Shown here: piece by piece, positions 27,601-35,669 of the stretch | Position numbering within the stretch: the stretch's first letter is position 1 | Layout: the number at the start of each line of letters is the position of its first letter | NCBI RefSeq assembly: GCF_001971785.1 | Contig: NZ_CP019389.1 | Span: 3,173,001-3,237,000 of the forward strand | Source of the DNA: Seonamhaeicola sp. S2-3 | GTDB taxonomy: Bacteria; Bacteroidota; Bacteroidia; Flavobacteriales; Flavobacteriaceae | Length of the DNA stretch: 64,000 bases | Direction of reading: 5' to 3' | Translations under genes and position numbers: made by a program | The notes under the pieces: generated by a model | Seen by the model: the letters and a program-made list of their open reading frames with translations, nothing else | The model's database searches: none | What the model was told of the DNA's origin: nothing

Positions 27601-30600
27601 TATGTTCTAGTCACAACAATAGGGCATGTACCAGTAGCTGAATCAGAGCTAGTAACAGTTAAGTTAGCATCCTCGGTACAATTATCTTCAATAGTTAAAC
27701 CAAGCGTTTCTAATTCGGCAACAGTAGTTACAGCAGATGTAGCATCTGTAGCATCACACCCTTCAACAGTAGTATCAGCAATAGTACCGCTAATAGCAGG
27801 AGGCGTAGAATCATCTACATTAATAGTTTGTTCTACAGATGAAGAGTTACCACAAGCATCAGTAATAGTATACGTTCTAGTCACAACAATAGGGCATGTG
27901 CCAGTAGCTGAATCAGAGCTAGTAACAGTTAAGTTAGCATCCTCGGTACAATTATCTTCAATAGTTAAACCAAGCGCTTCTAAGTCGGCAACAGTAGTTA
28001 CAGCAGGTGTAGCATCTGTAGCATCACAGCCTTCAACAGTAGTATCAGCGATAGTACCGCTAATAACAGGATCTGTTGTATCGCTTACATTAATAGTTTG
28101 TTCTACAGATGAAGAGTTACCACAAGCATCGGTAATAGTATAGGTTCTAGTCACAACAATAGGACACGTACCAGTAGCTGAATCAGAGCTAGTAACAGTT
28201 AAGTTAGCATCCTCGGTACAATTATCATCAATAGTTAAACCAAGCGCTTCTAAGTCGGCAACAGTAGTTACAGCAGGTGTAGCATCTGTAGCATCACAAC
28301 CATCAACAGTGGTATCAGCGATAGTACCGCTAATAGTAGGAGTTACATCATCATTAACAATAATAAGTTGAGTACATTGAGAGGTATTACCATCAAAATC
28401 AGATATAGCATATACTCTGCTAATAGTTTCAGGACAAGAATTGTTATCGCTAGTTTGACTAACAAGAGTAAAAGTAGTTTCATCAATACCATTATTATCA
28501 GAAGCAGAACCGCCAGCATTTTCAAATTCAGTATAATTAGCATATGCAGCAGGAACATCTCCGATACAACTAACATCTATTGTAGGCGGGCAATTTATTT
28601 CAGGAGCTTCATTATCGTTTACAGTTACGGTAAATGAACACACAGTGGTATTTCCACAATCATCAGTTGCGGTATAAGTTACTGTTGTAGTTCCTAGGTT
28701 GTAAGTGCCACTAGCATCTTCAGCATTGGTATAATCATTAGTAAAACTCACATTAGCATCACAATTATCAGAAACTGTAGGAAGGGCAATAGTAACATTT
28801 GCACTAGGTTGTCCAGCATCTGCAGTTACGGTAATATTTGTAGGGCAAGAAATAACAGGGTCTGTTGTGTCGCTTACATTAATAGTTTGTTCTACAGATG
28901 AAGAGTTACCACAGGCATCAGTAATAGTATACGTTCTAGTAACAACAATAGGGCATGTACCAGTAGCTGAATCAGAGCTAGTAACAGTTAAGTTAGTATC
29001 TTCGGTACAATTATCTTCAATAGTTAAACCAAGCGCTTCTAAGTTGGCAACAGTAGTCACAGCAGGTGTAGCATCTGTAGCATCACAACCTTCAACAGTA
29101 GTATCAGCGATAGTACCGCTAATAACAGGATCTGTTGTATCATCTACATTAATAGTTTGTTCTACAGATGAAGAGTTACCACAAGCATCGGTAATAGTAT
29201 AGGTTCTAGTCACAACAATAGGACATGTACCAGTAGCTGAATCAGAGCTAGTAACAGTTAAGTTAACATCCTCAGTACAATTATCTTCAATAGTTAAACC
29301 AAGCGTTTCTAATTCGGCAACAGTAGTTACAGCAGGTGTAGCATCTGTAGCATCACAACCTTCAACAGTAGTATCAGCAATAGTACCACTAATAGTAGGA
29401 ACTGTTGTATCATCTACATTAATAGTTTGTTCTACAGATGAAGAGTTACCACAGGTATCGGTAATAGTATAGGTTCTAGTCACAACAATAGGGCATGTGC
29501 CAGTAGCTGAATCAGAGCTAGTAACAGTTAAGTTAGCATCCTCGGTACAATTATCTTCAATAGTTAAACCAAGCGCTTCTAAGTCGGCAACAGTAGTTAC
29601 AGCAGATGTAGCATCTGTAGCATCACACCCTTCAACAGTAGTATCAGCGATAGTACCGCTAATAACAGGATCTGTTGTATCATCTACATTAATAGTTTGT
29701 TCTACAGATGAAGAGTTACCACAGGCATCGGTAATAGTATAGGTTCTAGTCACAACAATAGGGCATGTGCCAGTAGCTGAATCAGAGCTAGTAACAGTTA
29801 AGTTAGCATCCTCGGTACAATTATCTTCAATAGTTAAACCAAGCGCTTCTAAGTCGGCAACAGTAGTTACAGCAGATGTAGCATCTGTAGCATCACAACC
29901 ATCAACAGTGGTATCAGCGATAGTACCGCTAATAGTAGGATCTACATCATCATTAACAATAATAAGTTGAGTACATTGAGAGGTATTACCATCAAAATCA
30001 GATATAGCATATACTCTGCTAATAGTTTCAGGACAAGAATTGTTATCGCTAGTTTGATTAACAAGAGTAAAAGTAGTTTCATCAATACCATTATTATCAG
30101 AAGCAGAACCGCCAGCATTTTCAAATTCAGTATAATTAGCATATGCAGCAGGAACATCTCCGATACAACTAACATCTATTGTAGGCGGACAATTTATTTC
30201 AGGAGCTTCATTATCGTTTACAGTTACGGTAAATGAACACACAGTGGTATTTCCACAATCATCAGTTGCGGTATAAGTTACTGTTGTAGTTCCTAGGTTG
30301 TAAGTGCCACTAGCATCTTCAGCATTGGTATAATCATTAGTAAAACTCACATTAGCATCACAATTATCAGAAACTGTAGGAAGGGCAATAGTAACATTTG
30401 CACTAGGTTGTCCAGCATCTGCAGTTACGGTAATATTTGTAGGGCAAGAAATAACAGGGTCTGTTGTATCGCTTACATTAATAGTTTGTTCTACAGATGA
30501 AGAGTTACCACAGGCATCGGTAAAAGTCCACGTACGAGTAATAACAATATTACAAGCATCAGAGTCGTCAATACTATCAACTCCAGTAACAGTAATATCA

Positions 30601-33284
30601 GCGCTACAGTTATCAGTAGCAGTTAAATCACCAGGAGCAGGCACATCATCAATACATTGATAAGTTATATCAGCAGGAGCAGTTGGAGCTGTAGGATCTG
30701 TTGTATCGCTTACATTAATAGTTTGTTCTACAGATGAAGAGTTACCACAAGCATCGGTAATAGTATAGGTTCTAGTCACAACAATAGGACATGTGCCAGT
30801 AGCGGAATCAGAGCTAGTAACAGTTAAGTTAGTATCCTCGGTACAATTATCTTCAATAGTTAAACCAAGCGCTTCTAAGTCGGCAACAGTAGTTACAGCA
30901 GGTGTAGCATCTGTAGCATCACACCCTTCAACAGTAGTATCAGCGATAGTACCGCTAATAACAGGATCTGTTGTATCGCTTACATTAATAGTTTGTTCTA
31001 CAGATGAAGAGTTACCACAGGTATCGGTAATAGTATAGGTTCTAGTCACAACAATAGGGCACGTACCAGTAGCTGAATCAGAGCTAGTAACAGTTAAGTT
31101 AGCATCCTCGGTACAATTATCTTCAATAGTTAAACCAAGCGCTTCTAAGTCGGCAACAGTAGTTACAGCAGATGTAGCATCTGTAGCATCACAACCTTCA
31201 ACAGTAGTATCAGCGATAGTACCGCTAATAACAGGATCTGTTGTATCGCTTACATTAATAGTTTGTTTTGCTATAGCAGTATTTTCACAATCATCAGTAA
31301 CTGTAAAAGTTCTGGTAATTACAAGCGGGCAGTTTGAATTTGGAGTTATTTCATCAGTATAAGTAATACTTACAATCGTTCCATTATCAGAAGCAGTATA
31401 TCCTGCAACATCGGCATATGAGTCTTTTATATTGGCAGATTGGGTAGCACTATATGGATATCTTGCAGTTAAAGCAGTAATATCATTTTCATCACAGCCA
31501 TCTATATTTATTGGGCTAGGGGCTGTTATTACAGGGGCTTCGTTTACAAAATCTTCATAATCAATATCTATAATATGTGGAACAGGTATAGGTTCTCCTG
31601 TACATGCTCCAGTAGTTTCATAACCTTGTATTAAATCAGTAGAAAAAGAAACTCCAGAAATGGCACCAACACCGCTTAAAGTACCCGCTAAGGAAACTGT
31701 TTGTCCTAACATAGGGTCACTTAAAATATTACAATCTGTTGTTACCGTTAAGGTGAAACTTATATCTGCTAAAACGTCATCAGGGTTTGATGGTAAAGGT
31801 AATGTTCCTAAATCCCAAACAATAGCTCCATTTACTCCAATAGACGAGACGTAAGATGGAGTATTTGCTGTTGAAAACGGAGAATAAGTATTACTAACAA
31901 TATTTAAGCCACTAGGGTTTACAGAAGCAGGAAGTGGCAGTGTTAAAACTGCATTATCAATAGCTTCTGTTCCTGTATTTTTTATTTCAATACTATAATC
32001 GGCTTCTTCATTTGGCTCCAAAGAATTATTAGTAGGACCTGGAGGATTGCCGTTAATTGTAGTGTTACTTATAATACCTTCTGGTTCTGGTACATAAGCG
32101 TCAACAGCAAAAGTTAAATTGAATATAGCATAGGTGTCTCGGGTTGAACCATATTTAAAAGATGTTTTAGTTTGGCCATTAGTTATTAAACTATTTCCTG
32201 TATTAGGAACGTTTAAGGTAAAAATATCTACCCCTGTATTATTTACTAAATTAGGATTTCTTGGATTACTTCCAGTTAAGATTGAAGAAGTAAAAAAGTT
32301 ATTGGTAATTCCATTGTTATTGGAAAGTCTTTGGTAGTTGCCTGAATTTTGAACCTCAATTTCAAAATAATCACCACCAATAGGTTCTCCTTCACTAGCC
32401 ATTAGTCCTAGTTTAATATTTACATCGCCTGATGTTGCAGCTTCAAAACCATCAATAGTTATAGTATATTCATCATTGTCACTTCCTTTAACAAAAGCAT
32501 GACCATCAAAAACAGTAATATCTCTCCATTTCATGTCTGAATTTTCATAAACAACAACCATGCCCCAACCTCCAGAAAGTCCTGTCAAATCTATAAATCC
32601 TTCGTTTAGAGCAATATCGGCAACCCAGTATTCTCCAGGTCCATTATCACGAACATATTGTGTAACATCTGCGTATGCTGAAAATATATTACGATCTGCA
32701 TTAGTAGGAAAATATATTTCGCTGGCATTTATTGGAGAATAATTTACTTCAGAAGGACCTTTTAAGAGTACTTTTTGTTTATCAAAAACTTTAGTAATTC
32801 CATTCTTTGTTACCTCAAAGGTGTTTGAGTTATTGTCCCCATCTAAATTTGAATCATTTCCACTATCTGCTCTACCTACCCAATATAATCCGGCATATAT
32901 AATTTTAGAACATTCTGCAGCAGCACCATTTTCAGTAGAAAATTGCAAATTAGCCGAAGATGAGTTAAATGTATTAAATGTGTTTCCAGGAAAAACAATA
33001 TCATCTCTGTCAACATAAACCATTGTATTGTCATTAGTTGCCGTAGTAGAGTAATTCTGCAATGTAAGGTTGGTATTACCTAGCATAGCAAAATCACCTT
33101 TAATCTTATAGATGGAATCGATGGGAGGAATTTGAGATTTTCTAGCTTCAAAATCAACCCTAACTTGACCATAGGTTGAACTAATGCTTGCTATAGCAAA
33201 AAAGAGAATACATAATATCTTATTAAAATTATTATGTTTTAAAAAGTGAATATATGGGTAAAGTTTTTTCATGATAAGGTTCAT
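24609..33284 (-). CDS. Giant SprB-like repetitive adhesin with type B T9SS tail
   Basis: A 2891-residue cell-surface protein. A signal peptide (to about residue 40, ending SSTYGQ) precedes a head domain (about 45-400, with KIIYAGLYWVGR and DITVFDGHAFV) and a DUF11-like domain (about 410-560). Over 2000 residues of HYR-like repeats follow, including nine copies of a 90-residue unit starting ISGTIADTTV, two copies of a 175-residue composite block, three copies of a TAQxxLDADxAAW unit, and several units with RTDGDCPxNY. Each unit has paired Cys in the contexts DNC and CGN. The last 100 residues are the gliding-motility-associated C-terminal domain (CHU_C: TAITPNGDAYNETF, VKIFNRWGALVYES), a type B T9SS signal. 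Two in-frame ATGs at 33284 and 33272 are possible starts. It is probably a motile or static adhesin exported with the adjacent SprF-like protein. Confidence 0.93.
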   Translation of the reverse strand: MNLIMKKLYPYIHFLKHNNFNKILCILFFAIASISSTYGQVRVDFEARKSQIPPIDSIYKIKGDFAMLGNTNLTLQNYSTTATNDNTMVYVDRDDIVFPGNTFNTFNSSSANLQFSTENGAAAECSKIIYAGLYWVGRADSGNDSNLDGDNNSNTFEVTKNGITKVFDKQKVLLKGPSEVNYSPINASEIYFPTNADRNIFSAYADVTQYVRDNGPGEYWVADIALNEGFIDLTGLSGGWGMVVVYENSDMKWRDITVFDGHAFVKGSDNDEYTITIDGFEAATSGDVNIKLGLMASEGEPIGGDYFEIEVQNSGNYQRLSNNNGITNNFFTSSILTGSNPRNPNLVNNTGVDIFTLNVPNTGNSLITNGQTKTSFKYGSTRDTYAIFNLTFAVDAYVPEPEGIISNTTINGNPPGPTNNSLEPNEEADYSIEIKNTGTEAIDNAVLTLPLPASVNPSGLNIVSNTYSPFSTANTPSYVSSIGVNGAIVWDLGTLPLPSNPDDVLADISFTLTVTTDCNILSDPMLGQTVSLAGTLSGVGAISGVSFSTDLIQGYETTGACTGEPIPVPHIIDIDYEDFVNEAPVITAPSPINIDGCDENDITALTARYPYSATQSANIKDSYADVAGYTASDNGTIVSITYTDEITPNSNCPLVITRTFTVTDDCENTAIAKQTINVSDTTDPVISGTIADTTVEGCDATDATSAVTTVADLEALGLTIEDNCTEDANLTVTSSDSATGTCPIVVTRTYTITDTCGNSSSVEQTINVSDTTDPVISGTIADTTVEGCDATDATPAVTTVADLEALGLTIEDNCTEDTNLTVTSSDSATGTCPIVVTRTYTITDACGNSSSVEQTINVSDTTDPTAPTAPADITYQCIDDVPAPGDLTATDNCSADITVTGVDSIDDSDACNIVITRTWTFTDACGNSSSVEQTINVSDTTDPVISCPTNITVTADAGQPSANVTIALPTVSDNCDANVSFTNDYTNAEDASGTYNLGTTTVTYTATDDCGNTTVCSFTVTVNDNEAPEINCPPTIDVSCIGDVPAAYANYTEFENAGGSASDNNGIDETTFTLVNQTSDNNSCPETISRVYAISDFDGNTSQCTQLIIVNDDVDPTISGTIADTTVDGCDATDATSAVTTVADLEALGLTIEDNCTEDANLTVTSSDSATGTCPIVVTRTYTITDACGNSSSVEQTINVDDTTDPVISGTIADTTVEGCDATDATSAVTTVADLEALGLTIEDNCTEDANLTVTSSDSATGTCPIVVTRTYTITDTCGNSSSVEQTINVDDTTVPTISGTIADTTVEGCDATDATPAVTTVAELETLGLTIEDNCTEDVNLTVTSSDSATGTCPIVVTRTYTITDACGNSSSVEQTINVDDTTDPVISGTIADTTVEGCDATDATPAVTTVANLEALGLTIEDNCTEDTNLTVTSSDSATGTCPIVVTRTYTITDACGNSSSVEQTINVSDTTDPVISCPTNITVTADAGQPSANVTIALPTVSDNCDANVSFTNDYTNAEDASGTYNLGTTTVTYTATDDCGNTTVCSFTVTVNDNEAPEINCPPTIDVSCIGDVPAAYANYTEFENAGGSASDNNGIDETTFTLVSQTSDNNSCPETISRVYAISDFDGNTSQCTQLIIVNDDVTPTISGTIADTTVDGCDATDATPAVTTVADLEALGLTIDDNCTEDANLTVTSSDSATGTCPIVVTRTYTITDACGNSSSVEQTINVSDTTDPVISGTIADTTVEGCDATDATPAVTTVADLEALGLTIEDNCTEDANLTVTSSDSATGTCPIVVTRTYTITDACGNSSSVEQTINVDDSTPPAISGTIADTTVEGCDATDATSAVTTVAELETLGLTIEDNCTEDANLTVTSSDSATGTCPIVVTRTYTITDACGNSSSLEQTINVIPSTITYTAPSNDSSTAAEFDNPDPDTAQANLDADLAAWIDAQNTTINGSVSGGCSPVITNDYAGQTLTFCSSGSVTITWTITDKCETINNITATYTFTQPESISFTNPSNKTVDTCDFDKDDPAIAQTDLDADIANWVTEQTNTITSSLTGGSPEVTHNFTNQSIDLCMGGSITITWSIDDICENINVAATYTLNPASTITYDPLSDDSSDACEFNTDDLSTAQAELDADIAAWYNSQQGIISGSLTGGCSPVITSDYNNESIDFCTGGSITITWTVEDLCETFTLTSTYTFTKPTEPVFDQATLPTDITVECDAVPAPVVLTASNSCGAINVVYTENRIDGDCASSYVLERTWVATNICDVSATHQQTITVQDTTAPELTLPPNVSAECSDDLSPVSFGTATATDNCDDNPVITFTDVKTEGPCEGTYTITRTWTATDACGNSVSKDQVISTSDLTAPEFDQTELPGDITVECDGIPEAETLTATDNCGDATVTVQDERTDGDCPYNYTIKRTYTATDDCGLTKTHVQIITVQDITPPTFVEALPPTNLVVECDAVPEAEILTATDNCGNASVTVQDVRTDGDCPNNYVIARTWTATDECGLTTTHTQTIIVQDTTAPVFESNLPTDITVECDNIPEVETLTATDNCGEAEVTVQDVITDGDCPNNYIINRTYTATDECGLTTTHTQIITVQDTTAPTPTSTYEETLEVSCTDIPDAPELEFEDNCSSSSNLTVVFNETSTYEENVYEDYVITRTWTVRDECNNEATYTQTLNVILDEIITDIVAPDWCFDEGIINMNDLLPEDLNTNGTWEMLEGDTAATLTGNIFDPTTLELSFDFLPDDGGIDYRFRYTTTNEGCISITEITMNIHADCVVLPCGEKDVDISTAITPNGDAYNETFEIKGIELCGFEYNVKIFNRWGALVYESDDYQNDWNGTSSKASVGSAGKVPNGTYYYIITIKDSGLPPFTGPLYIGTK
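25440..26160 (-). repeat. C-terminal HYR-like repeats of the adhesin (about 79-residue unit)
   Basis: Three clear consecutive copies of a roughly 237-bp unit encode segments of the form PxDITVECDxxPEAETLTATDNCG, with VQDxRTDGDCPxNY and TATDECGLTxTHxQ. They are less similar at the DNA level than the 270-bp array upstream in the gene. Confidence 0.75.
28344..28868 (-). repeat. Composite block, copy B
   Basis: About 525 bp encode two successive HYR-like units (starting CPTNITVTADAGQPSAN and INCPPTIDVSCIGDVPA). It is duplicated at 29943-30467, offset 1599 bases, with only about two base differences that I can find (one changes Asn to Ser). Confidence 0.9.
29943..30467 (-). repeat. Composite block, copy A
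   Basis: Near-identical partner of 28344-28868. Read along the gene, it is the first of the two copies. Confidence 0.9.
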
Positions 33285-33310
33285 CTTTTGTTAACCAGTA
33301 TATTTTGTAA

Positions 33311-33862
33311 CTAATCAGAGTAAGCACAAGAGTAAAAAACTCTTATGGATTGGGGTGTTTTAATAAAATTATTCATATTACTTTCATTACAAGGAAAATT
33401 ACCTTGTATTAATAGGTATCTTAAATTATTTGATTTAAGCATTGTACTGAGGTTGTAACTTTTAGTTAAATCGTTTATTGAATTTAATTTTATGATAAGT
33501 ATCTTAGTTTTAGGGTATTTTGCTATTAAAGAGCTAAGAGTCTCTATAGAATTAATATCTTCTAAAATAATTTTAATGACATCACCATCACCATATTTTG
33601 CTTTTACAATACTATTTTCAACATATACTGTTGTGTGTAGTTTATAAGCAAGATTATTAAATTCACTTCTTGAGTCAATAGAAGATTTACTACTTTTTGT
33701 AACACTAAATCCTTTAGAACTAGTTTTATTAAATGTAGTGGAATTAGATTCTGATTTCAATTCATAAATTCCATTTTCTTGAGCAAAAGCTGTAAATGAT
33801 AAAAATGAAACAAGGAAAAATAGAGAAAAGGTATACTTTTTTATAGTTGATTTATTTTCCAT
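33311..33862 (-). CDS. Small secreted protein heading the adhesin operon
   Basis: A 183-residue exported protein with signal peptide (about 1-28, LSFTAFAQ). Residues 30-75 are rich in Ser, Thr, Lys and Asn. The second half has a regular alternation of strands and helices (DVIKIILEDINSIETLSSLIAKYPKTKILIIK is one such stretch), reminiscent of a Rossmann-like or LRR-like layout, ending with NNLRYLLIQGNFPC and YSCAYSD. The stop lies 26 bases before the giant adhesin's start codon, so it is the first gene of the operon. I recognise no family. The context suggests a periplasmic or surface accessory of the adhesin. Confidence 0.72.
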   Translation of the reverse strand: MENKSTIKKYTFSLFFLVSFLSFTAFAQENGIYELKSESNSTTFNKTSSKGFSVTKSSKSSIDSRSEFNNLAYKLHTTVYVENSIVKAKYGDGDVIKIILEDINSIETLSSLIAKYPKTKILIIKLNSINDLTKSYNLSTMLKSNNLRYLLIQGNFPCNESNMNNFIKTPQSIRVFYSCAYSD

Positions 33863-34340
33863 AATAAATAATATTACACATTAAAAAATACTTTTGAGAC
33901 ACAAAAGAGTCTTACATAGTCACTTATTTGTCATTAATATTAACAATTAAAACGAATAGTAATAAAGTTTTTGAGGGAAAAAACAGTGAGGGAAAAGTAT
34001 TGGTCTTCAATACCATATTTACTTTAGAAATTAGATTTGGGGTCATACTTTCAATATTTAATAGGTGAAACAAAAGAAATAAGTTGTGGCTAGTTTCTCA
34101 AAAATTAATGGTAAATCACTTATAAATTCGATTAACAGTATTTTAACAACATTTAATCGGTTGTTTGCGTTTTTTACCGAATGACCTCTCTAACTATCTA
34201 TTTTCTTGGTGTTTAATTTTATTGTTTTTTTTGAAATTATTTGATTATTAGCTAATTAATTATATTTACAGAACAAATAAATTGATTTTAATCGAAATAA
34301 ACAACTTTTTGTCGATTAAAAATGCATTTAATCGATTGAT
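33863..34340. other. Intergenic region between the adhesin operon and sixA
   Basis: 478 bp of very AT-rich DNA between divergent genes. No ORF or RNA gene is visible. It contains a small inverted repeat CTTTTG/CAAAAG (33891-33907 region) and at least five elements with TCGATTAA or TTAATCGA cores: TTCGATTAAC (34127), ATTTAATCGG (34150), TTTTAATCGAAA (34286 region), GTCGATTAAA (34311) and ATTTAATCGATTG (34326-34338), the last immediately before the sixA start. Confidence 0.5.
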
Positions 34341-34829
34341 GTGAAAAATTTAATTTTAATAAGACACGCAAAATCTTCATGGGAATACAATGTTATAGAT
34401 CATGAAAGACCCCTAAAAAAAAGAGGAATAAATGATGCGCGTATTGTTTCTAATTTTTTAAGAGGGAAAATAAAAAGTTTAGATAAAATTTTATCAAGTG
34501 ATGCTTTAAGAACTAAACTAACCGCTCAAATTTTTTTAGAAAAATTAAATATTGATGAAAATATTGTGGAGTATAATCATAGTTTGTATGATTTTGAAGG
34601 AAGTGATTTATTACGAGTAATTAAAAGTAGTGATAATTCAATTAACAACTTAATGATTTTTGGTCATAATTATGCGTTAACTACTTTTGTAAATACTTAT
34701 GGGAGTGAATATATAGATAATGTACCAACAAGTGGAGTGGTAGTTATTGAATTTGATATAAAAAAATGGCAAGATTTAGAAAGAGGAACTACAATTTTAA
34801 AAGTATTTCCAAGAGATTTAAAAAAGTAA
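34341..34829 (+). CDS. sixA: SixA-like phosphohistidine phosphatase
   Basis: A 162-residue histidine phosphatase of the SixA type, which removes phosphate from phosphohistidine in signalling proteins. The catalytic motif LIRHAKSSW gives Arg8 and His9. DHERPLKKRGINDARIVSNFL, LSSDALRTKLTAQIF (second Arg) and FGHNYALTTFV (second His) follow in family order. The start is GTG at 34341: an overlapping ATG one base out of frame (34339) is followed by a stop, and the family begins MKNLxLIRHA. It stands alone, with ATCGAT-type motifs abutting the start. Substrate unknown. Confidence 0.88.
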   Translation: MKNLILIRHAKSSWEYNVIDHERPLKKRGINDARIVSNFLRGKIKSLDKILSSDALRTKLTAQIFLEKLNIDENIVEYNHSLYDFEGSDLLRVIKSSDNSINNLMIFGHNYALTTFVNTYGSEYIDNVPTSGVVVIEFDIKKWQDLERGTTILKVFPRDLKK

Positions 34830-34890
34830 TAATTACCTTAATTATAGTCATTTAGTTAAATTACGAGTTAGGTTATAAAAAAAAATTAAA

Positions 34891-34908
34891 AAAAATCGAT
34901 AAAATGAT
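34891..34908 (+). promoter_or_regulatory. ATCGAT element upstream of the 148-residue gene
   Basis: AAAAAATCGATAAAATGA is followed directly by TTG (34909-34911), which with TATAAATT (34929-34936) could make a promoter with a 17-bp spacer. The motif is related to those at 35574 and 41174. Confidence 0.35.
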
Positions 34909-34964
34909 TGTTTTTAATGACAAAATGTATAAATTAGCGGTCTAAATCTCAAATCTTATTAAAA

Positions 34965-35411
34965 ATGAAAACTAAATTAATCCTACTTTGTTTTGGCTTT
35001 TTCTTTATAACTGGAGTTGGATTTGCTCAAAAAAAGAATACACCTAAAAGCATTATTAGCGATAAAGTTGCTATAAGAAAATATCACAGTAAAGAAGAAT
35101 TAGATAGAAAACAAAAAGGAGAGTTGCTAGGTTTGTATATTGAAAGAATTGAAAGTTTAGTTCAATTATTACCTTACATTGCTTTTGCAACAAAACCTGG
35201 AGTTACAATGTCTAGTTTAGGAATCCCTAATAATAATGATAATAGAAAGATTCTTGATGAACAATTTGAAGCTACTGCCGATTTTTTAACAGCCAATAGG
35301 GAATTTCAGGAAACAATACTTCCGTATTCAGATACAGATAATTTAGTATCTGCTATACTGTTTTATGAATCTACGTTAAAATCATTACATGAATATAGTG
35401 AGTTTCATTAA
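34965..35411 (+). CDS. Small exported protein of unknown function
   Basis: A 148-residue protein with signal peptide (1-21, ending GVGFAQ) and no lipobox. The mature part is mainly helical and charged: SKEELDRKQKGELLGLYIER, IESLVQLLPYIAFATKPG, then FEATADFLTANREFQET and SAILFYESTLKSLHEYSEF. No cysteine is present in the mature part and no known motif is seen. It begins the plus-strand surface cluster that continues with a beta-helix protein, an Ig/CHU_C protein and a PorP fusion, though a separate promoter precedes the next gene. Probably periplasmic. Function unknown. Confidence 0.72.
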   Translation: MKTKLILLCFGFFFITGVGFAQKKNTPKSIISDKVAIRKYHSKEELDRKQKGELLGLYIERIESLVQLLPYIAFATKPGVTMSSLGIPNNNDNRKILDEQFEATADFLTANREFQETILPYSDTDNLVSAILFYESTLKSLHEYSEFH

Positions 35412-35570
35412 ATTAAACCCTTAGTGTTATTGCTATTTTAGGATAGGATAAATATTAATAAATTAAGGGGTTGCTTTTTAAATCACTCCCTTTTTTAGCT
35501 AAAATCCAATAAACATCTGTAAAATAAGCGGTTTCTGAAGTTTTTTTAATGATAATTAACATAAATAAAA

Positions 35571-35619
35571 TGTATTTTATCGATTAATTTGGTATTTCGT
35601 AGATTTTATTGTATGTTTG
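35571..35619 (+). promoter_or_regulatory. Promoter with adjoining ATCGAT element for the beta-helix/CHU_C/PorP cluster
   Basis: TTG at 35589-35591 and TATGTTTG at 35612-35619, spaced by 20 bp, match the Bacteroidetes -33/-7 consensus well. TTTTATCGATTAAT (35574-35587) abuts the -33 element, where an activator or repressor would bind. Expected transcript start near 35626, with a leader of about 45 nt. Confidence 0.65.
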
Positions 35620-35669
35620 AATCGAATTATTAGGAACCCCCATTTCTACAAAATCATAAACGATTGATT

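Larger units (their letters stand above)
27548..31265 (-). repeat. 270-bp repeat array inside the giant adhesin
   Basis: Nine copies of a 270-bp (90-residue) unit occur in groups of three, four and two, separated by two copies of a composite block (28344-28868 and 29943-30467) and one variant unit. The copies are nearly identical at the DNA level, including synonymous sites, which points to recent duplication or gene conversion. The constant length multiple of 3 keeps the frame whatever the copy number. Confidence 0.93.

Noticed and set aside
27535-28143. Open frames of up to 202 codons on the plus strand inside the giant adhesin (also at 28867, 29497, 29767 and 30793)
   Set aside because: They are mirror images of the 270-bp repeats: the same antisense peptide recurs in each unit because the sense codons are biased. 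No signal, start site or family resemblance.
27548-31265. Regularly spaced repeats, CRISPR-like at first sight
   Set aside because: The unit is 270 bp, continuous, without spacers, and in frame within a single protein-coding gene.
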